A DNA stretch of 64,000 nt from Epsilonproteobacteria bacterium (ex Lamellibrachia satsuma) (lineage in GTDB: Bacteria; Campylobacterota; Campylobacteria; Campylobacterales; Sulfurovaceae), in contig JQIX01000048.1 of assembly GCA_003934925.1 (NCBI GenBank), positions 1 through 64,000 on the forward strand, given 5' to 3'. Positions 17,984 to 26,023 of the stretch are shown here, piece after piece (the first letter of the stretch is position 1; every line of letters starts with the position of its first letter). A model generated the notes under the pieces. The model had not been told where the DNA came from. It ran no database searches and saw nothing but the letters and a program-made list of their open reading frames with translations. Both the position numbers and the translations under genes were made by a program.

Positions 17984-18877
17984 TTACAATAAAATTTTCT
18001 CTAAAGCTTCAATACTTCCTTTCACTACATTTTCAAATTGGGAACTGTTAAATGTTTTTTGTCTTTTGGCAAGTCGTGCCGTATTGGTAGTGATCTTTTC
18101 TATCATTGTCTTTTTATCATAGATCCCGTCCAGGTAGGCTAAAGTCTCTTTTATCCCTATAGCTTTCATACAGTTCGGCTTGCGTGTATACTTTTTTTCA
18201 AGATAACAGATTTCATCTATAAGACCATCTTTTACCATCAGTTCGGTACGCAATGTAATACGCTCACGTAAAAGTTCTCTTGGCCATTCGATCTGATAGA
18301 TAGGCAATGGAGCGGTGATCGTAGGTTCAGGTGGAAACTCTTTGAAGTACTTTGAAGGTGTCTCTCCCGTCTCCAGATAAATATGAAGTGCTTTTTCAAT
18401 GCGGTAACTGTCACTGTCTGCAATATTTGACATATATTCAGGATCTAAGGCGTGAAGCCATGCATAGGTTTCAGGTAGATTCTGTAAATACTTAAATGTC
18501 TTGTTTTTGCTTTCTTCACTGATGTCAGGCAGGATACTGATTCCCTCAAGCAGCATTTTCAGGTAAAAGCTTGTGCCCCCTACGATCACAAGGTTTTTGT
18601 TCTCTTTCCGACATGTATTATAAACTTCATGATAAAGTTTTATAAAAGTGCTTACATCAAAAGATTCATTTGGATAGATATGATCTATGCCAAAATGTTT
18701 GATACCTTTTTGCTCTTTTAAAGTCGGTTTGGCGGAGACAATATTGATCTCTTTATAAATAGAGAGTGAATCAAGTGAAAGGATATAGGCATTAGACTGT
18801 TGTGCGATTTTCACGGCAAGAGAAGTCTTGCCTGAGGCAGTCGATCCGATAAGTGCCAGCTGTTTAACGGTTTTCAT
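17984..18877 (-). CDS. miaA: tRNA dimethylallyltransferase
   Basis: Transfers a dimethylallyl group to A37 of tRNAs reading UNN codons, the substrate that MiaB (gene at 31322) then thiomethylates. The P-loop GSTASGKTSLA is at residues 11-21, and further family motifs (SLDSLSIYKEINIVSAKP, GGTSFYLKMLL) follow. The protein is 297 aa, typical for epsilon members. The DPEYMSNIADSDSYRIEKALHIY stretch corresponds to the tRNA-binding part. Faces the nuo operon and is divergent from the phosphatidyltransferase gene. Confidence 0.95.
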   Translation of the reverse strand: MKTVKQLALIGSTASGKTSLAVKIAQQSNAYILSLDSLSIYKEINIVSAKPTLKEQKGIKHFGIDHIYPNESFDVSTFIKLYHEVYNTCRKENKNLVIVGGTSFYLKMLLEGISILPDISEESKNKTFKYLQNLPETYAWLHALDPEYMSNIADSDSYRIEKALHIYLETGETPSKYFKEFPPEPTITAPLPIYQIEWPRELLRERITLRTELMVKDGLIDEICYLEKKYTRKPNCMKAIGIKETLAYLDGIYDKKTMIEKITTNTARLAKRQKTFNSSQFENVVKGSIEALEKILL

Positions 18878-18954
18878 GTTGTAATCATAGCAAGTTAGTA
18901 TTAAGGGTTAAGTGCGAAGAGGGTAGAATATAGCAATTGTTTTTTGGAGAATAT

Positions 18955-19512
18955 ATGAATTTATTTGATAAAAATAACCGTTTCAATATTGCAAATCTTG
19001 TGACCTATCTTAATGTTGCATTGGGTGTTATAGCGATTTATTTTATTGTAAAAGGTGATTTTTTTACAGCTATCATTTTGGCATGGATCGCAGGTGCCTG
19101 TGATATCATCGATGGGAAACTTGCCCGTAAATATAAACTTTCCACTGAGTTTGGTATTCAGTTGGACAGTTTTGCTGATTTCATCTCCTTTGTTGTCATG
19201 CCTCCTTTCCTGCTTTTCTATGCACTTAAAAGCAGTATGACAAGCAGTATCTGGGAATTAGTCGTAGGGTTGGTTTTTATTGTCTATATCATTGCAGGAC
19301 TGAGAAGACTGATCGAGTTTAATTTGAAAATGGATGCCGGAGAAGTGGCAAAATATTTTGAGGGTGTACCTACACCGCTGGGTGCTATTTTGCTATGGGT
19401 GCTTTATCTGCTTTTTTCTTACAGTATCATTCCGAATGTATGGATTATCACTATACTGGTGGTGGTGATTGCCTGGTCATTGAACAGTAAGCTGAAGATT
19501 CCACATCCTTAA
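18955..19512 (+). CDS. pssA: CDP-alcohol phosphatidyltransferase, likely CDP-diacylglycerol-serine O-phosphatidyltransferase
   Basis: Membrane enzyme of phospholipid synthesis. The CDP-alcohol phosphotransferase signature D-x2-DG-x2-AR-x8-G-x3-D-x3-D is complete (CDIIDGKLARKY followed by G, D and D in TEFGIQLDSFADF). The protein is 185 aa with about five hydrophobic segments. I use the ATG at 18955, preceded by TTTTTGGAGAATAT; a TTG at 18937 would overlap that ribosome site. PssA is preferred over PgsA from the pattern NLVTYLNVALGVIAIY and the short length, but substrate is not proven. A -10-like TAGAAT is at 18924-18929. Confidence 0.78.
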   Translation: MNLFDKNNRFNIANLVTYLNVALGVIAIYFIVKGDFFTAIILAWIAGACDIIDGKLARKYKLSTEFGIQLDSFADFISFVVMPPFLLFYALKSSMTSSIWELVVGLVFIVYIIAGLRRLIEFNLKMDAGEVAKYFEGVPTPLGAILLWVLYLLFSYSIIPNVWIITILVVVIAWSLNSKLKIPHP

Positions 19513-19563
19513 AAAATTAAAAATTAAAAATTAAAAATGAGAAATTAAAGTGAAGAGTGAAGA
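19511..19563. repeat. Heptamer tandem array B (attaaaa units, then gtgaaga units)
   Basis: A/T-rich 7-bp units (about three copies of attaaaa) run directly into two copies of gtgaaga. The first of these supplies the GTG start codon of the next gene. Seven-base periodicity is kept through most of the stretch. Confidence 0.75.
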
Positions 19564-20425
19564 GTTGAAAAGAAATACTATTGTTGAAAAATTGAATGAT
19601 TTCTCCGAGTTGGTGATGTTCAAGCATTCAGTATTTTCTTTACCGTTCATTTTTATTGCTATGCTTGTAGCAGCGCATGGCTGGTTTGGATGGAAGTTGT
19701 TATTCCTGGGGACTTTGGCGGCTGTTACGGCACGCAACTTTGCTATGGGTGTCAACCGTTATCTTGACAGGGATATTGACATCCTGAACCCGCGTACAAA
19801 AGGAAGGCCATCGGTGGATGGCAGGGTAAGCAATACCCAAATGATCGTATTTATTATTGTCAATGCACTGCTTTTTGTGCTGGTTGCCTATTTTATCAAT
19901 ACACTGGCATTTAAACTTTCTATACCAATTCTGGCAGTTCTGGGTGCCTATACGGTCTTTAAACGTTTTTCGGCAGCAGCACACCTCATACTGGGGATCA
20001 GTTTGGGACTTGCACCTATCGCAGGGGTGGTTGCGGTATCTGCAGAGATTACAGCATGGTCTGTCTATCTTGCGGTAGGTGTAATGTTCTGGGTAGCAGG
20101 GTTTGACTTACTGTACTCTTTACAGGATATAGAATTTGACAAGGCAAATGAGCTGCATTCTGTTCCTTCACGTTTCGGGGCAAAAAATACGATGCATATC
20201 GCAAAGTTTTTTCACCTGTTGGCAGTTGCCTTTTGGGCATTGTTTGTTGTAGATGCCGGCTTAGGGGTATGGGCACAGCTCTCGGTACTGTTTGCAGCAT
20301 TGATGCTGGGGTATGAACATTATCTTGTCAATAAAGATTTTACGAAAATTGACAGAGCCTTTTTTACCGTGAATGGTTACCTTGGATTTGTTTTTTTGCT
20401 TTTTATCATTATGGAGGTGATATAG
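19550..20425 (+). CDS. mqnP: UbiA-family prenyltransferase, probably MqnP of the futalosine menaquinone pathway
   Basis: Integral membrane prenyltransferase, 291 aa, about eight helices. Two Asp-rich motifs for Mg-diphosphate binding are clear: NRYLDRDIDILNPRTKGRP (near residue 66) and DLLYSLQDIEFDKANELHS (near 184). Campylobacterota make menaquinone by the futalosine route, so MqnP is the likely identity; UbiA and MenA are alternatives. The first in-frame start is GTG at 19550, inside a 7-bp repeat array, so residues MKSEEL are repeat-derived; a TTG at 19565 is also possible. No good ribosome site is seen for either. Confidence 0.8.
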   Translation: MKSEELKRNTIVEKLNDFSELVMFKHSVFSLPFIFIAMLVAAHGWFGWKLLFLGTLAAVTARNFAMGVNRYLDRDIDILNPRTKGRPSVDGRVSNTQMIVFIIVNALLFVLVAYFINTLAFKLSIPILAVLGAYTVFKRFSAAAHLILGISLGLAPIAGVVAVSAEITAWSVYLAVGVMFWVAGFDLLYSLQDIEFDKANELHSVPSRFGAKNTMHIAKFFHLLAVAFWALFVVDAGLGVWAQLSVLFAALMLGYEHYLVNKDFTKIDRAFFTVNGYLGFVFLLFIIMEVI

Positions 20426-20755
20426 ATGGATACTATGATTTTAGTACTGCTTTTATTGTTGATAGGAATGCTTTTTTATCTGTATAACAGCAACAAAAGA
20501 CTTGCAGCAGAAAATAAAGTATTGCAGGAGATACTTGAAGTGAAAAATACAACGATCTCAAATCTTCAGGCTTCACGGGTTGCAGTAAAAGATGTTCTGG
20601 AGAATTTTTCGGTACATGAAGAGGTAATGCAGCTGATAGATGCAGGAGAAAGCAGAGAAAGTGTTTCTGAAAAACTGGGTATCCCTGTAAGCAGAATAGA
20701 ACTTATTATTAAATTTGACAAGATCAAAAAAGAAAAATTAAATCATGCACAATAG
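20426..20755 (+). CDS. Small membrane-anchored coiled-coil/HTH-like protein of unknown function
   Basis: 109 aa, family not recognised. Residues 3-21 are one hydrophobic helix (MILVLLLLLIGMLFYLYNS). Residues 23-60 look like a coiled coil (ENKVLQEILEVKN), and residues ~65-100 look like a helix-turn-helix (MQLIDAGESRESVSEKLGI, then RIELIIKF), giving the impression of a membrane-tethered DNA-binding domain. Its ATG follows the mqnP stop directly and its end overlaps the next gene by 11 nt, so it is a translated member of the operon. The domain reading is by eye only. Confidence 0.65.
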   Translation: MDTMILVLLLLLIGMLFYLYNSNKRLAAENKVLQEILEVKNTTISNLQASRVAVKDVLENFSVHEEVMQLIDAGESRESVSEKLGIPVSRIELIIKFDKIKKEKLNHAQ

Positions 20756-21443
20756 CAGCTGGGAGGCATTGCTCTCCAAGGCATATGCAAATTTGGAGCA
20801 TGAGTACCGTCTGTTTCTGGAAGAGGATAAGGGGTATTTCCCTTCCAGAACAGAATACTTGAATGCCTTTAAAACGCTTCCCAGGCATAAAGTAAAGTAT
20901 ATTCTTTTTGGTCAGGACCCTTATCCCCGAAAAGAGAGTGCAGGGGGATATGCTTTTATCGATGAAAAAGTGAATATGCTTTTTTCTGATACGGGATTGA
21001 GCAAAGAAGTAAATCGTGCTACAAGTTTGCGTAATTTTATAAAAATGGCACTGGTCGCAAGAGGCGATCTCAAAGATGATACCTCGCAAGAGGCCATCAG
21101 ACAGATAGATAAACAGGCCCTTATCAATTCTATTGAAGCATTGCGTATGAATTTTGAGAAGAATGGCGTTTTGCTGTTAAATACAGCACTCATATTTACA
21201 GATAAAAAAAGTTCATCCAGACATGTGAAGGCATGGAGGCCTTTTATACAGACACTGCTGGAAGTCATGGAAGAGGATTCCCCAAAGCTTATTTTGTTCG
21301 GTACACACGCAAAAGAGCTTAAAAAGAGACTCCCTTTGGAGAACTATGAAACCATAGAACTTGAACATCCTTACAATCATACGTTTATTAGCAATGAAAA
21401 AGCATTAAATCTGTTCGGCAGTATGAATTTACTTGAAAAATAA
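20745..21443 (+). CDS. Divergent uracil-DNA glycosylase-family protein
   Basis: Base-excision-repair glycosylase fold by motif: GQDPYP (water-activating loop, residue ~57), GVLLLNTALIF (uracil pocket Asn) and EHPYNHTF (Leu-loop position). All three deviate from canonical family-1 Ung: GQDPYH has become GQDPYP and HPSPLS has become HPYNHT. Length 232 aa is near that of Ung. It could be a bona fide but diverged Ung or a relative with altered base specificity. It overlaps the membrane protein gene upstream and is followed by tRNA-Arg. Confidence 0.72.
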   Translation: MHNSSWEALLSKAYANLEHEYRLFLEEDKGYFPSRTEYLNAFKTLPRHKVKYILFGQDPYPRKESAGGYAFIDEKVNMLFSDTGLSKEVNRATSLRNFIKMALVARGDLKDDTSQEAIRQIDKQALINSIEALRMNFEKNGVLLLNTALIFTDKKSSSRHVKAWRPFIQTLLEVMEEDSPKLILFGTHAKELKKRLPLENYETIELEHPYNHTFISNEKALNLFGSMNLLEK

Positions 21444-21479
21444 AGTATTTTTGGGTAGAATTGCGTTCTTCACATTTAT

Positions 21480-21556
21480 GCACTCATAGCTCAGCTGGAT
21501 AGAGCATCGGTTTGCGGTACCGAAGGTCACAGGTTCGAATCCTGTTGGGTGTACCA
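21480..21556 (+). tRNA. tRNA-Arg (anticodon GCG)
   Basis: Full cloverleaf: acceptor GCACTCA with TGGGTGT (first pair G-T), D stem GCTC/GAGC, anticodon stem TCGGT/ACCGA around loop TTGCGGT (anticodon GCG, reading CGC), T arm ACAGG-TTCGAAT-CCTGT, and an encoded CCA at 21554-21556. A -10-like TAGAAT lies at 21456-21461. Confidence 0.93.
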
Positions 21557-21643
21557 CTTTTCTTTATTCCTGTATCTTTTCAAAATCAAGCCCTAACCAG
21601 ATTTATATTATAATCATATTATTATTTTTTGGAGCATTTTGCT

Positions 21644-22420
21644 ATGGATATTCTACTTATCAACACCAATCCCGTGGTTTCGAGGCTTATTGCACTTTGT
21701 ACGCGTGAAGACAATATGAACCTTGAAGAGACCGACAATATAGCTAACGTATCCATGGACAAATATAATATTGTATTTGTAGATGAGGCATCGTATGGAG
21801 ATGAGACACAAAATGTTTTATCTAATCTGATAGTGGGAGAAAAAGTTTTTTTATCGAGTCATGATGAAACAAGTGATGAAATTGAATTTTTTGATACGAT
21901 CATAAAAAAACCTTTTTTGCCTTCACAGATTATAAACGTACTTGAAGATGCAGGGAATAGTGAAAAGGAAGAAGCAGTGACCGAAATGCCTTCTATTTTC
22001 CCACTTTCTGCTGATGCAGAAGAGACTATAGATGAAATACCCGAAGAAGAAACAAAAGTTCTTGACCTTAATGAGATAGGCCGCATCAAAGAACTGTTGG
22101 ATATGGAGGAAGAAGAGGGTGAGGCTGTCAGAGAAGAAGAGTATGAAAGCCGTAAAATAGAAGTGATCAAGCAGCAGTTGATCGCAGATGGTCTGGAGAT
22201 AGTCGATGAAGATGAATATATTGAAACATTAAGAAAAAAAGATAAAAAGAAAAAGAACAATTCAGTAAAAAAGAAAAAAGAGCAAAAAAAGAAAAAAGAC
22301 AATGTTGCATTTGAAGAAGCGCTTTTAGCTGCTGTAAAAGGAATGAAAGTAAAAAAAATAAAAAAGCTTCTCAGAGGTGCTGAAGTGACGATCAAGATAC
22401 ATTTTAAGGAAGAGAGATAG
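21644..22420 (+). CDS. Poly-Glu/Lys-rich protein with receiver-like N-terminus (HP0322-like position)
   Basis: 258 aa from the ATG at 21644 (GGAG site at 21631-21634). Residues ~1-105 look like a receiver fold (MDILLINTNPVVSRLIAL, then VFVDEAS, then FFDTIIKKPFLPSQIINVL), with a KPF motif but an uncertain phospho-acceptor. Residues 110-190 are acidic and rich in Glu; residues 195-235 are Lys-rich, and a basic C-terminal domain follows. The order with gmk, tatA and argS matches Helicobacter HP0322-HP0319, where the corresponding gene is called poly-E-rich protein. Function unknown. It abuts gmk with no gap. Confidence 0.7.
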   Translation: MDILLINTNPVVSRLIALCTREDNMNLEETDNIANVSMDKYNIVFVDEASYGDETQNVLSNLIVGEKVFLSSHDETSDEIEFFDTIIKKPFLPSQIINVLEDAGNSEKEEAVTEMPSIFPLSADAEETIDEIPEEETKVLDLNEIGRIKELLDMEEEEGEAVREEEYESRKIEVIKQQLIADGLEIVDEDEYIETLRKKDKKKKNNSVKKKKEQKKKKDNVAFEEALLAAVKGMKVKKIKKLLRGAEVTIKIHFKEER

Positions 22421-23041
22421 ATGCAAGAGGCACATAGGGGTGCGATCCTGGTACTTTCTGGACCCAGTGGTGCAGGGAAGAGTACCATTATTCAGGCAGC
22501 TTCCGAAGAGATAGGGGAATATTATTTTTCAATTTCCACTACAACACGCAGTCCCAGAGTCGGAGAAGAAGAGGGTAAAGATTATTTCTTTGTTACGAAA
22601 AAGAGTTTTGAGGAAGATATAGAAGCAGGCAACTTCCTGGAGTATGCACAGGTGCACGGTAATTACTATGGTACTTCGCTTAAACCGGTAAGAGAAGCAC
22701 TTGATGAGGGGAAACTGGTTATTTTCGATATCGATGTGCAGGGGCACAGACTGGTACGGGCAAAAATGGATGATATTACAACATCGGCTTTTATTACACC
22801 TCCTACACGACAAGAGCTGGAGAAAAGACTTCGTGCAAGAAGTACAGATGATGAAAATGTGATCCTGAAACGTATTGAAAATGCCAAAGGGGAGATACGT
22901 GCTTTAGGAGAGTATGATTTTGCGATCATCAATGATACTGTGGAAGAAGCAGTAAGAGAATTCGTTATCGTAGCCAAAGCAGCAAGATTGAAACAGAGTC
23001 AGGAAGAGAAAAAAAAATTTATACAAACATGGTTAGGTTAG
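22421..23041 (+). CDS. gmk: Guanylate kinase
   Basis: Phosphorylates GMP to GDP in nucleotide metabolism. P-loop GPSGAGKST at residues ~14-22, GMP-binding STTTRSPRVGEEEGKDYFF, and lid region RLRARSTDDE. At 206 aa it has usual length. The ATG follows the previous stop immediately, so translation is probably coupled. Followed by the inverted repeat GGAGCCA/TGGCTCC that overlaps its stop. Confidence 0.97.
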   Translation: MQEAHRGAILVLSGPSGAGKSTIIQAASEEIGEYYFSISTTTRSPRVGEEEGKDYFFVTKKSFEEDIEAGNFLEYAQVHGNYYGTSLKPVREALDEGKLVIFDIDVQGHRLVRAKMDDITTSAFITPPTRQELEKRLRARSTDDENVILKRIENAKGEIRALGEYDFAIINDTVEEAVREFVIVAKAARLKQSQEEKKKFIQTWLG

Positions 23042-23072
23042 GAGCCAATCTAGTATGAGTTCGACTGGCTCC
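23041..23072 (+). terminator. Inverted repeat after gmk
   Basis: GGAGCCA (23041-23047) pairs with TGGCTCC (23066-23072) over an 18-nt loop, directly at the gmk stop. The T-rich stretch starts only ~17 bases later, so intrinsic termination is uncertain. A -10 TATAAT for tatA lies at 23097-23102. Confidence 0.4.
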
Positions 23073-23096
23073 TAGCTTAGGTTAAACATTTTTAAG

Positions 23097-23102
23097 TATA
23101 AT
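23097..23102 (+). promoter_or_regulatory. Likely -10 box of tatA
   Basis: TATAAT preceded by TTTTTAAG and followed by an A/T-rich stretch, a pattern common for sigma-70 promoters in Campylobacterota. It lies 52 bases before the tatA ATG. Confidence 0.5.
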
Positions 23103-23153
23103 TATTAAAATTTTAAAATTGCATTCACAATAGATGCAGATAAAGGATGAACT

Positions 23154-23375
23154 ATGGGTATGCCAAGTATGCCGGAATTACTGATCGTTTTGGCGATCGT
23201 TGTACTTCTTTTTGGAGCGAAGAAGATCCCAGATCTTGCAAAAGGTATGGGTAAAGGTATTAAAGACTTTAAAAAAGCGATCAAAGAGGATGAAGAAGAG
23301 CCAAAAGAGATCGCTTCCAAAGAAGAGCCGAAAGTTGAAGCTTCGGTAGAAGAGAAAAAAAGCGAAAACGCTTAA
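23154..23375 (+). CDS. tatA: Sec-independent protein translocase TatA
   Basis: Pore-forming component of the twin-arginine export system, needed for folded periplasmic proteins. 73 aa: short hydrophobic helix at residues 6-20, then the family hinge and amphipathic helix ([26 protein letters not shown]), then an acidic/Lys tail. It could be called TatA or TatE; TatA is preferred because it lies between gmk and argS as in Helicobacter. Confidence 0.93.
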   Translation: MGMPSMPELLIVLAIVVLLFGAKKIPDLAKGMGKGIKDFKKAIKEDEEEPKEIASKEEPKVEASVEEKKSENA

Positions 23376-23381
23376 AAATTC

Positions 23382-23409
23382 AGCGTTCAGCGTTCAGCGT
23401 TGAGCGTTA
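23382..23409. repeat. Heptamer tandem array C (unit agcgttc, 4 copies)
   Basis: Same unit order as array A at 17931, with 27 identical bases in a row. On the tatA side lies the palindrome AAGCG-AAAA-CGCTT, overlapping the tatA stop. On the argS side lies ATAGCT-TTTT-AGCTAT (about 23416-23431). Confidence 0.9.
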
Positions 23410-23460
23410 AGAAACATAGCTTTTTAGCTATTCCTCCACCCCACTATTTATGGAAAATCT

Positions 23461-25158
23461 ATGAAATTAAAATCACAAATAAATAATGCTATAAAAGATG
23501 CTTTTGATAAAGCAGGTATTGATCATGAGCCGATGTCTGTCTCTGAAGCAACAAAGCCTGAGTTCGGTGATTATCAGTTTAACGGTGCAATGGCATTGGC
23601 AAAAAAACTGGGTAAGAACCCTAGAGAGATCGCCAATGATATTATAGATCATCTTGAGCTTGGCAAGGTTGTCACTAAAGCAGAAGTAGCAGGACCTGGA
23701 TTCATCAATCTGTGGCTAAACCCTTTATGGATAGCCTCCCAGTGTGAAACAGCACACAGTGATGAGAGACTGGGTGTCGGTAAACATGAGAATCCCATAA
23801 AAGTAGTAGTTGATTATTCAGGTCCCAACATGGCAAAACAGATGCATGTAGGCCACCTGCGTTCCACGATCATTGGCGATACACTGGCAAATCTTTTAAC
23901 TTTTTTAGGTGATGAGGTGATCCGTCAAAACCATATAGGGGACTGGGGTACACAGTTCGGTATGCTTATCGCCTACCTCGAAGAGACAGGGACAGATGGT
24001 TCAGTATGCCTCAGAGATCTTGAACAGTTCTACAAAGATGCCAAAAAGCGATTTGATGAAGATGAGAATTTTGCCAATAAAGCCAGAGAATATGTGGTCA
24101 AGATCCAAAGTGGGGATATACACTGTCTCAATCTCTGGCAAAAATTCATAGATATTTCACTGGGCCACTGTGAAGATGTATATAGTAAGCTTTGTGTCAA
24201 GTTGACACGTGATGATGTCAAAGCAGAAAGTTTTTATAATGAGGATCTCCCTCAAGTTATAGAGGATCTTGTCAAGCAGGATCTTCTTAAAGAGAGCGAT
24301 GGTGCACAGTGTGTATTCCTGGAAGGTGAAGAGATCCCGGTGATCGTTCAGAAGGGTGATGGAGGCTATCTTTATGCTACCACCGATCTGGCGGCACTTA
24401 GGTACAGAGCCAATGTACTAGGTGCCAAACGCATCTCCTATGTTGTTGATGCAAGACAGGCGGGACATTTTAAACAGGTTTTTAAAGTGGCTAAAGAATC
24501 AGGTTTTGTACCCAAAGACGTAAGGCTTGAGCATGTGGCTTTTGGAACGATGATGGACAAGAGCGGAAGGCCTTTTAAAACACGTGACGGCGGTACTGTC
24601 AAGTTGATCGATCTGCTTGATGAGGCTGTTGTCAAAGCAAAAGAAGCGATCAAAGAGAGAGAGAACTATTCTTCAAAAGAAATAGAAGAAATCGCTCATA
24701 TCGTTGGTATAGGTGCAGTAAAATATGCAGACCTCTCCATCAATCGCGAATCCAATTATATCTTCGACTGGGATAAAATGCTGAGTTTTGAGGGAAATAC
24801 ATCACTCTATATGCAGTATGCCTATGCAAGGATCCAAAGTATTTTCAGACGTTTTGACGGTAAGATAAAAGGTGATATTCTCATAGGGGATATGCTTGAA
24901 CATCGTTTGGCGGTTATGTTGCTTCGTTTTGAAGATGTCTTGAGACGTGCGGCAGAAGATGCAGCCCCTAACCAGATCACTACCTATCTCTATGAGCTAG
25001 TCACACTCTTTATGCGTTTCTATGAGCAGAATCCTATTTTGAAGGAAGGAGTGGATGAAGCTACAAAGATGAGCCGTTTGCAATTGGCTGATCTTACAGC
25101 CAAAACCATTAAACAGGGCTTGGAGTTGCTTGGTATACAGGTAGTGGATAGGTTGTAA
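23461..25158 (+). CDS. argS: Arginyl-tRNA synthetase
   Basis: Class I synthetase charging tRNA-Arg. The HIGH-type motif is HVGHLRST (residue ~129), preceded by the family's DYSGPNMAKQMH. The KMSK equivalent is degenerate (MDKSGRPFKTRDGG), as usual in bacterial ArgRS. The N-terminal ~90 residues form the ArgRS-specific add-1 domain; the C-terminus holds the DALR anticodon-binding domain (YMQYAYARIQSIFRR). At 565 aa it has normal length. Confidence 0.97.
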   Translation: MKLKSQINNAIKDAFDKAGIDHEPMSVSEATKPEFGDYQFNGAMALAKKLGKNPREIANDIIDHLELGKVVTKAEVAGPGFINLWLNPLWIASQCETAHSDERLGVGKHENPIKVVVDYSGPNMAKQMHVGHLRSTIIGDTLANLLTFLGDEVIRQNHIGDWGTQFGMLIAYLEETGTDGSVCLRDLEQFYKDAKKRFDEDENFANKAREYVVKIQSGDIHCLNLWQKFIDISLGHCEDVYSKLCVKLTRDDVKAESFYNEDLPQVIEDLVKQDLLKESDGAQCVFLEGEEIPVIVQKGDGGYLYATTDLAALRYRANVLGAKRISYVVDARQAGHFKQVFKVAKESGFVPKDVRLEHVAFGTMMDKSGRPFKTRDGGTVKLIDLLDEAVVKAKEAIKERENYSSKEIEEIAHIVGIGAVKYADLSINRESNYIFDWDKMLSFEGNTSLYMQYAYARIQSIFRRFDGKIKGDILIGDMLEHRLAVMLLRFEDVLRRAAEDAAPNQITTYLYELVTLFMRFYEQNPILKEGVDEATKMSRLQLADLTAKTIKQGLELLGIQVVDRL

Positions 25159-25160
25159 TT

Positions 25161-25280
25161 GTAGGTCGGGTTGCTCTCTCCCTGATATAGATTTGCATGA
25201 GAAAGAAATTTATTTTGCATAGGGTTATTAGAAGTGCCCATATTTAATTTAAAAGTCGGGGAGAAGACACACTGAGCTAC
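25161..25280. repeat. GTAG-headed hairpin pair (BIME-like) between argS and a membrane protein gene
   Basis: Left unit GTAGGTCGGG..TCTCCCTGA (25161-25185) reads on the plus strand. The right unit (25255-25280) reads GTAGCTCAGTG..CTCCCCGAC on the minus strand, giving an inverted pair. Each begins with the GTAG tetranucleotide typical of REP sequences handled by RAYT/TnpA-REP proteins, followed by an imperfect hairpin. Between them is one copy of a 24-nt repeat (25219-25247) also present at 43192 and 45261. Confidence 0.55.
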
Positions 25281-25293
25281 ACAAAGGATTATT

Positions 25294-25629
25294 ATGAAAG
25301 CACTTATCATATTGGGCATACTTGCAACACTGGCACTTATATTTTTTCAATACACGCGATCCAAAGATCTTAAAAAACTTTTTGTAGCATTGGCCACATT
25401 TGCTGCTATCATCTCTTTAGCTGTTGTAGGAAATCTAACGCGTCCGGTGATCCCTGTTTTTATCGCACATATTATTTTTGTCATTATGGCATGGGGAGGT
25501 CTGATGGTATATTTATGGAAAGAAAAATATTATTGGTGGATCATTTTCTCACCGGCAGTGACAATAGCCCTCTTCTTAGTATTGGAAGCTTTAACCGGTT
25601 CAGGGCATGAAGGTGCTCTTCTAGGTTGA
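25294..25629 (+). CDS. Small membrane protein of unknown function
   Basis: 111 aa with three to four hydrophobic helices (residues ~2-20, 27-48, 53-75, 80-100), a charged loop KYYWW near 78-82, and a Gly/His tail (GSGHEGALLG). Family not recognised. The ATG is preceded by AAAGGATTATT, and the gene stands alone between argS and the convergent rsfS. Ordinary base composition. Probably a real gene, given the clean hydrophobic pattern and ribosome site. Confidence 0.65.
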   Translation: MKALIILGILATLALIFFQYTRSKDLKKLFVALATFAAIISLAVVGNLTRPVIPVFIAHIIFVIMAWGGLMVYLWKEKYYWWIIFSPAVTIALFLVLEALTGSGHEGALLG

Positions 25630-25678
25630 TTTTTGGAGGCCTGTCCGGCCACCTTTTACATAAATGTGTTTCTCGTGC

Positions 25679-26023
25679 TTAGTCTTTTTTATTCTTTTGA
25701 TTTTCAACGAGTTCACTTAAAAACGTTTCAAGGGAATAGCGTTGTCGGTACTCAGGGATCATAATGTGGATAAGAATATCCCCCAGATCCGCCACTACCC
25801 ATTCATCACTCACATCAGAAGCAAGAAATGTATCACCTTGTGCTTTCAATTCCCGTTTAAGCTGATCTGCCAGGGCAAGTGTGTGTTTTGGATTGAGTGA
25901 ATTGGCGATCACGACGCGTTTGGCGATGTAATCAGCATCTTCTAGATTAAATACTTCTATCTCTTCTGCTTTTTTTTCATCAAGTATCTTTACGATATTT
26001 TCTATTCTTTCGTCTATTGTCAT
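25679..26023 (-). CDS. rsfS: Ribosomal silencing factor RsfS
   Basis: Iojap/DUF143 family: binds ribosomal protein uL14 and blocks subunit joining in slow growth. 114 aa. The family features are visible: KKAEEIEVFNLED (N-terminal), VVIANSLNPKH, and SDEWVVADLGDILIHIM (C-terminal). The start overlaps the nadD stop by 4 nt, a pairing common in bacteria. The minus-strand operon is nadD-rsfS. Confidence 0.93.
   Translation of the reverse strand: MTIDERIENIVKILDEKKAEEIEVFNLEDADYIAKRVVIANSLNPKHTLALADQLKRELKAQGDTFLASDVSDEWVVADLGDILIHIMIPEYRQRYSLETFLSELVENQKNKKD

Noticed and set aside
21859-22488. Ser/Phe-rich 209-codon minus-strand frame
   Set aside because: It is the complement of the Glu/Lys-rich coding stretch of the polyE protein, which reads as Ser/Phe on the opposite strand.
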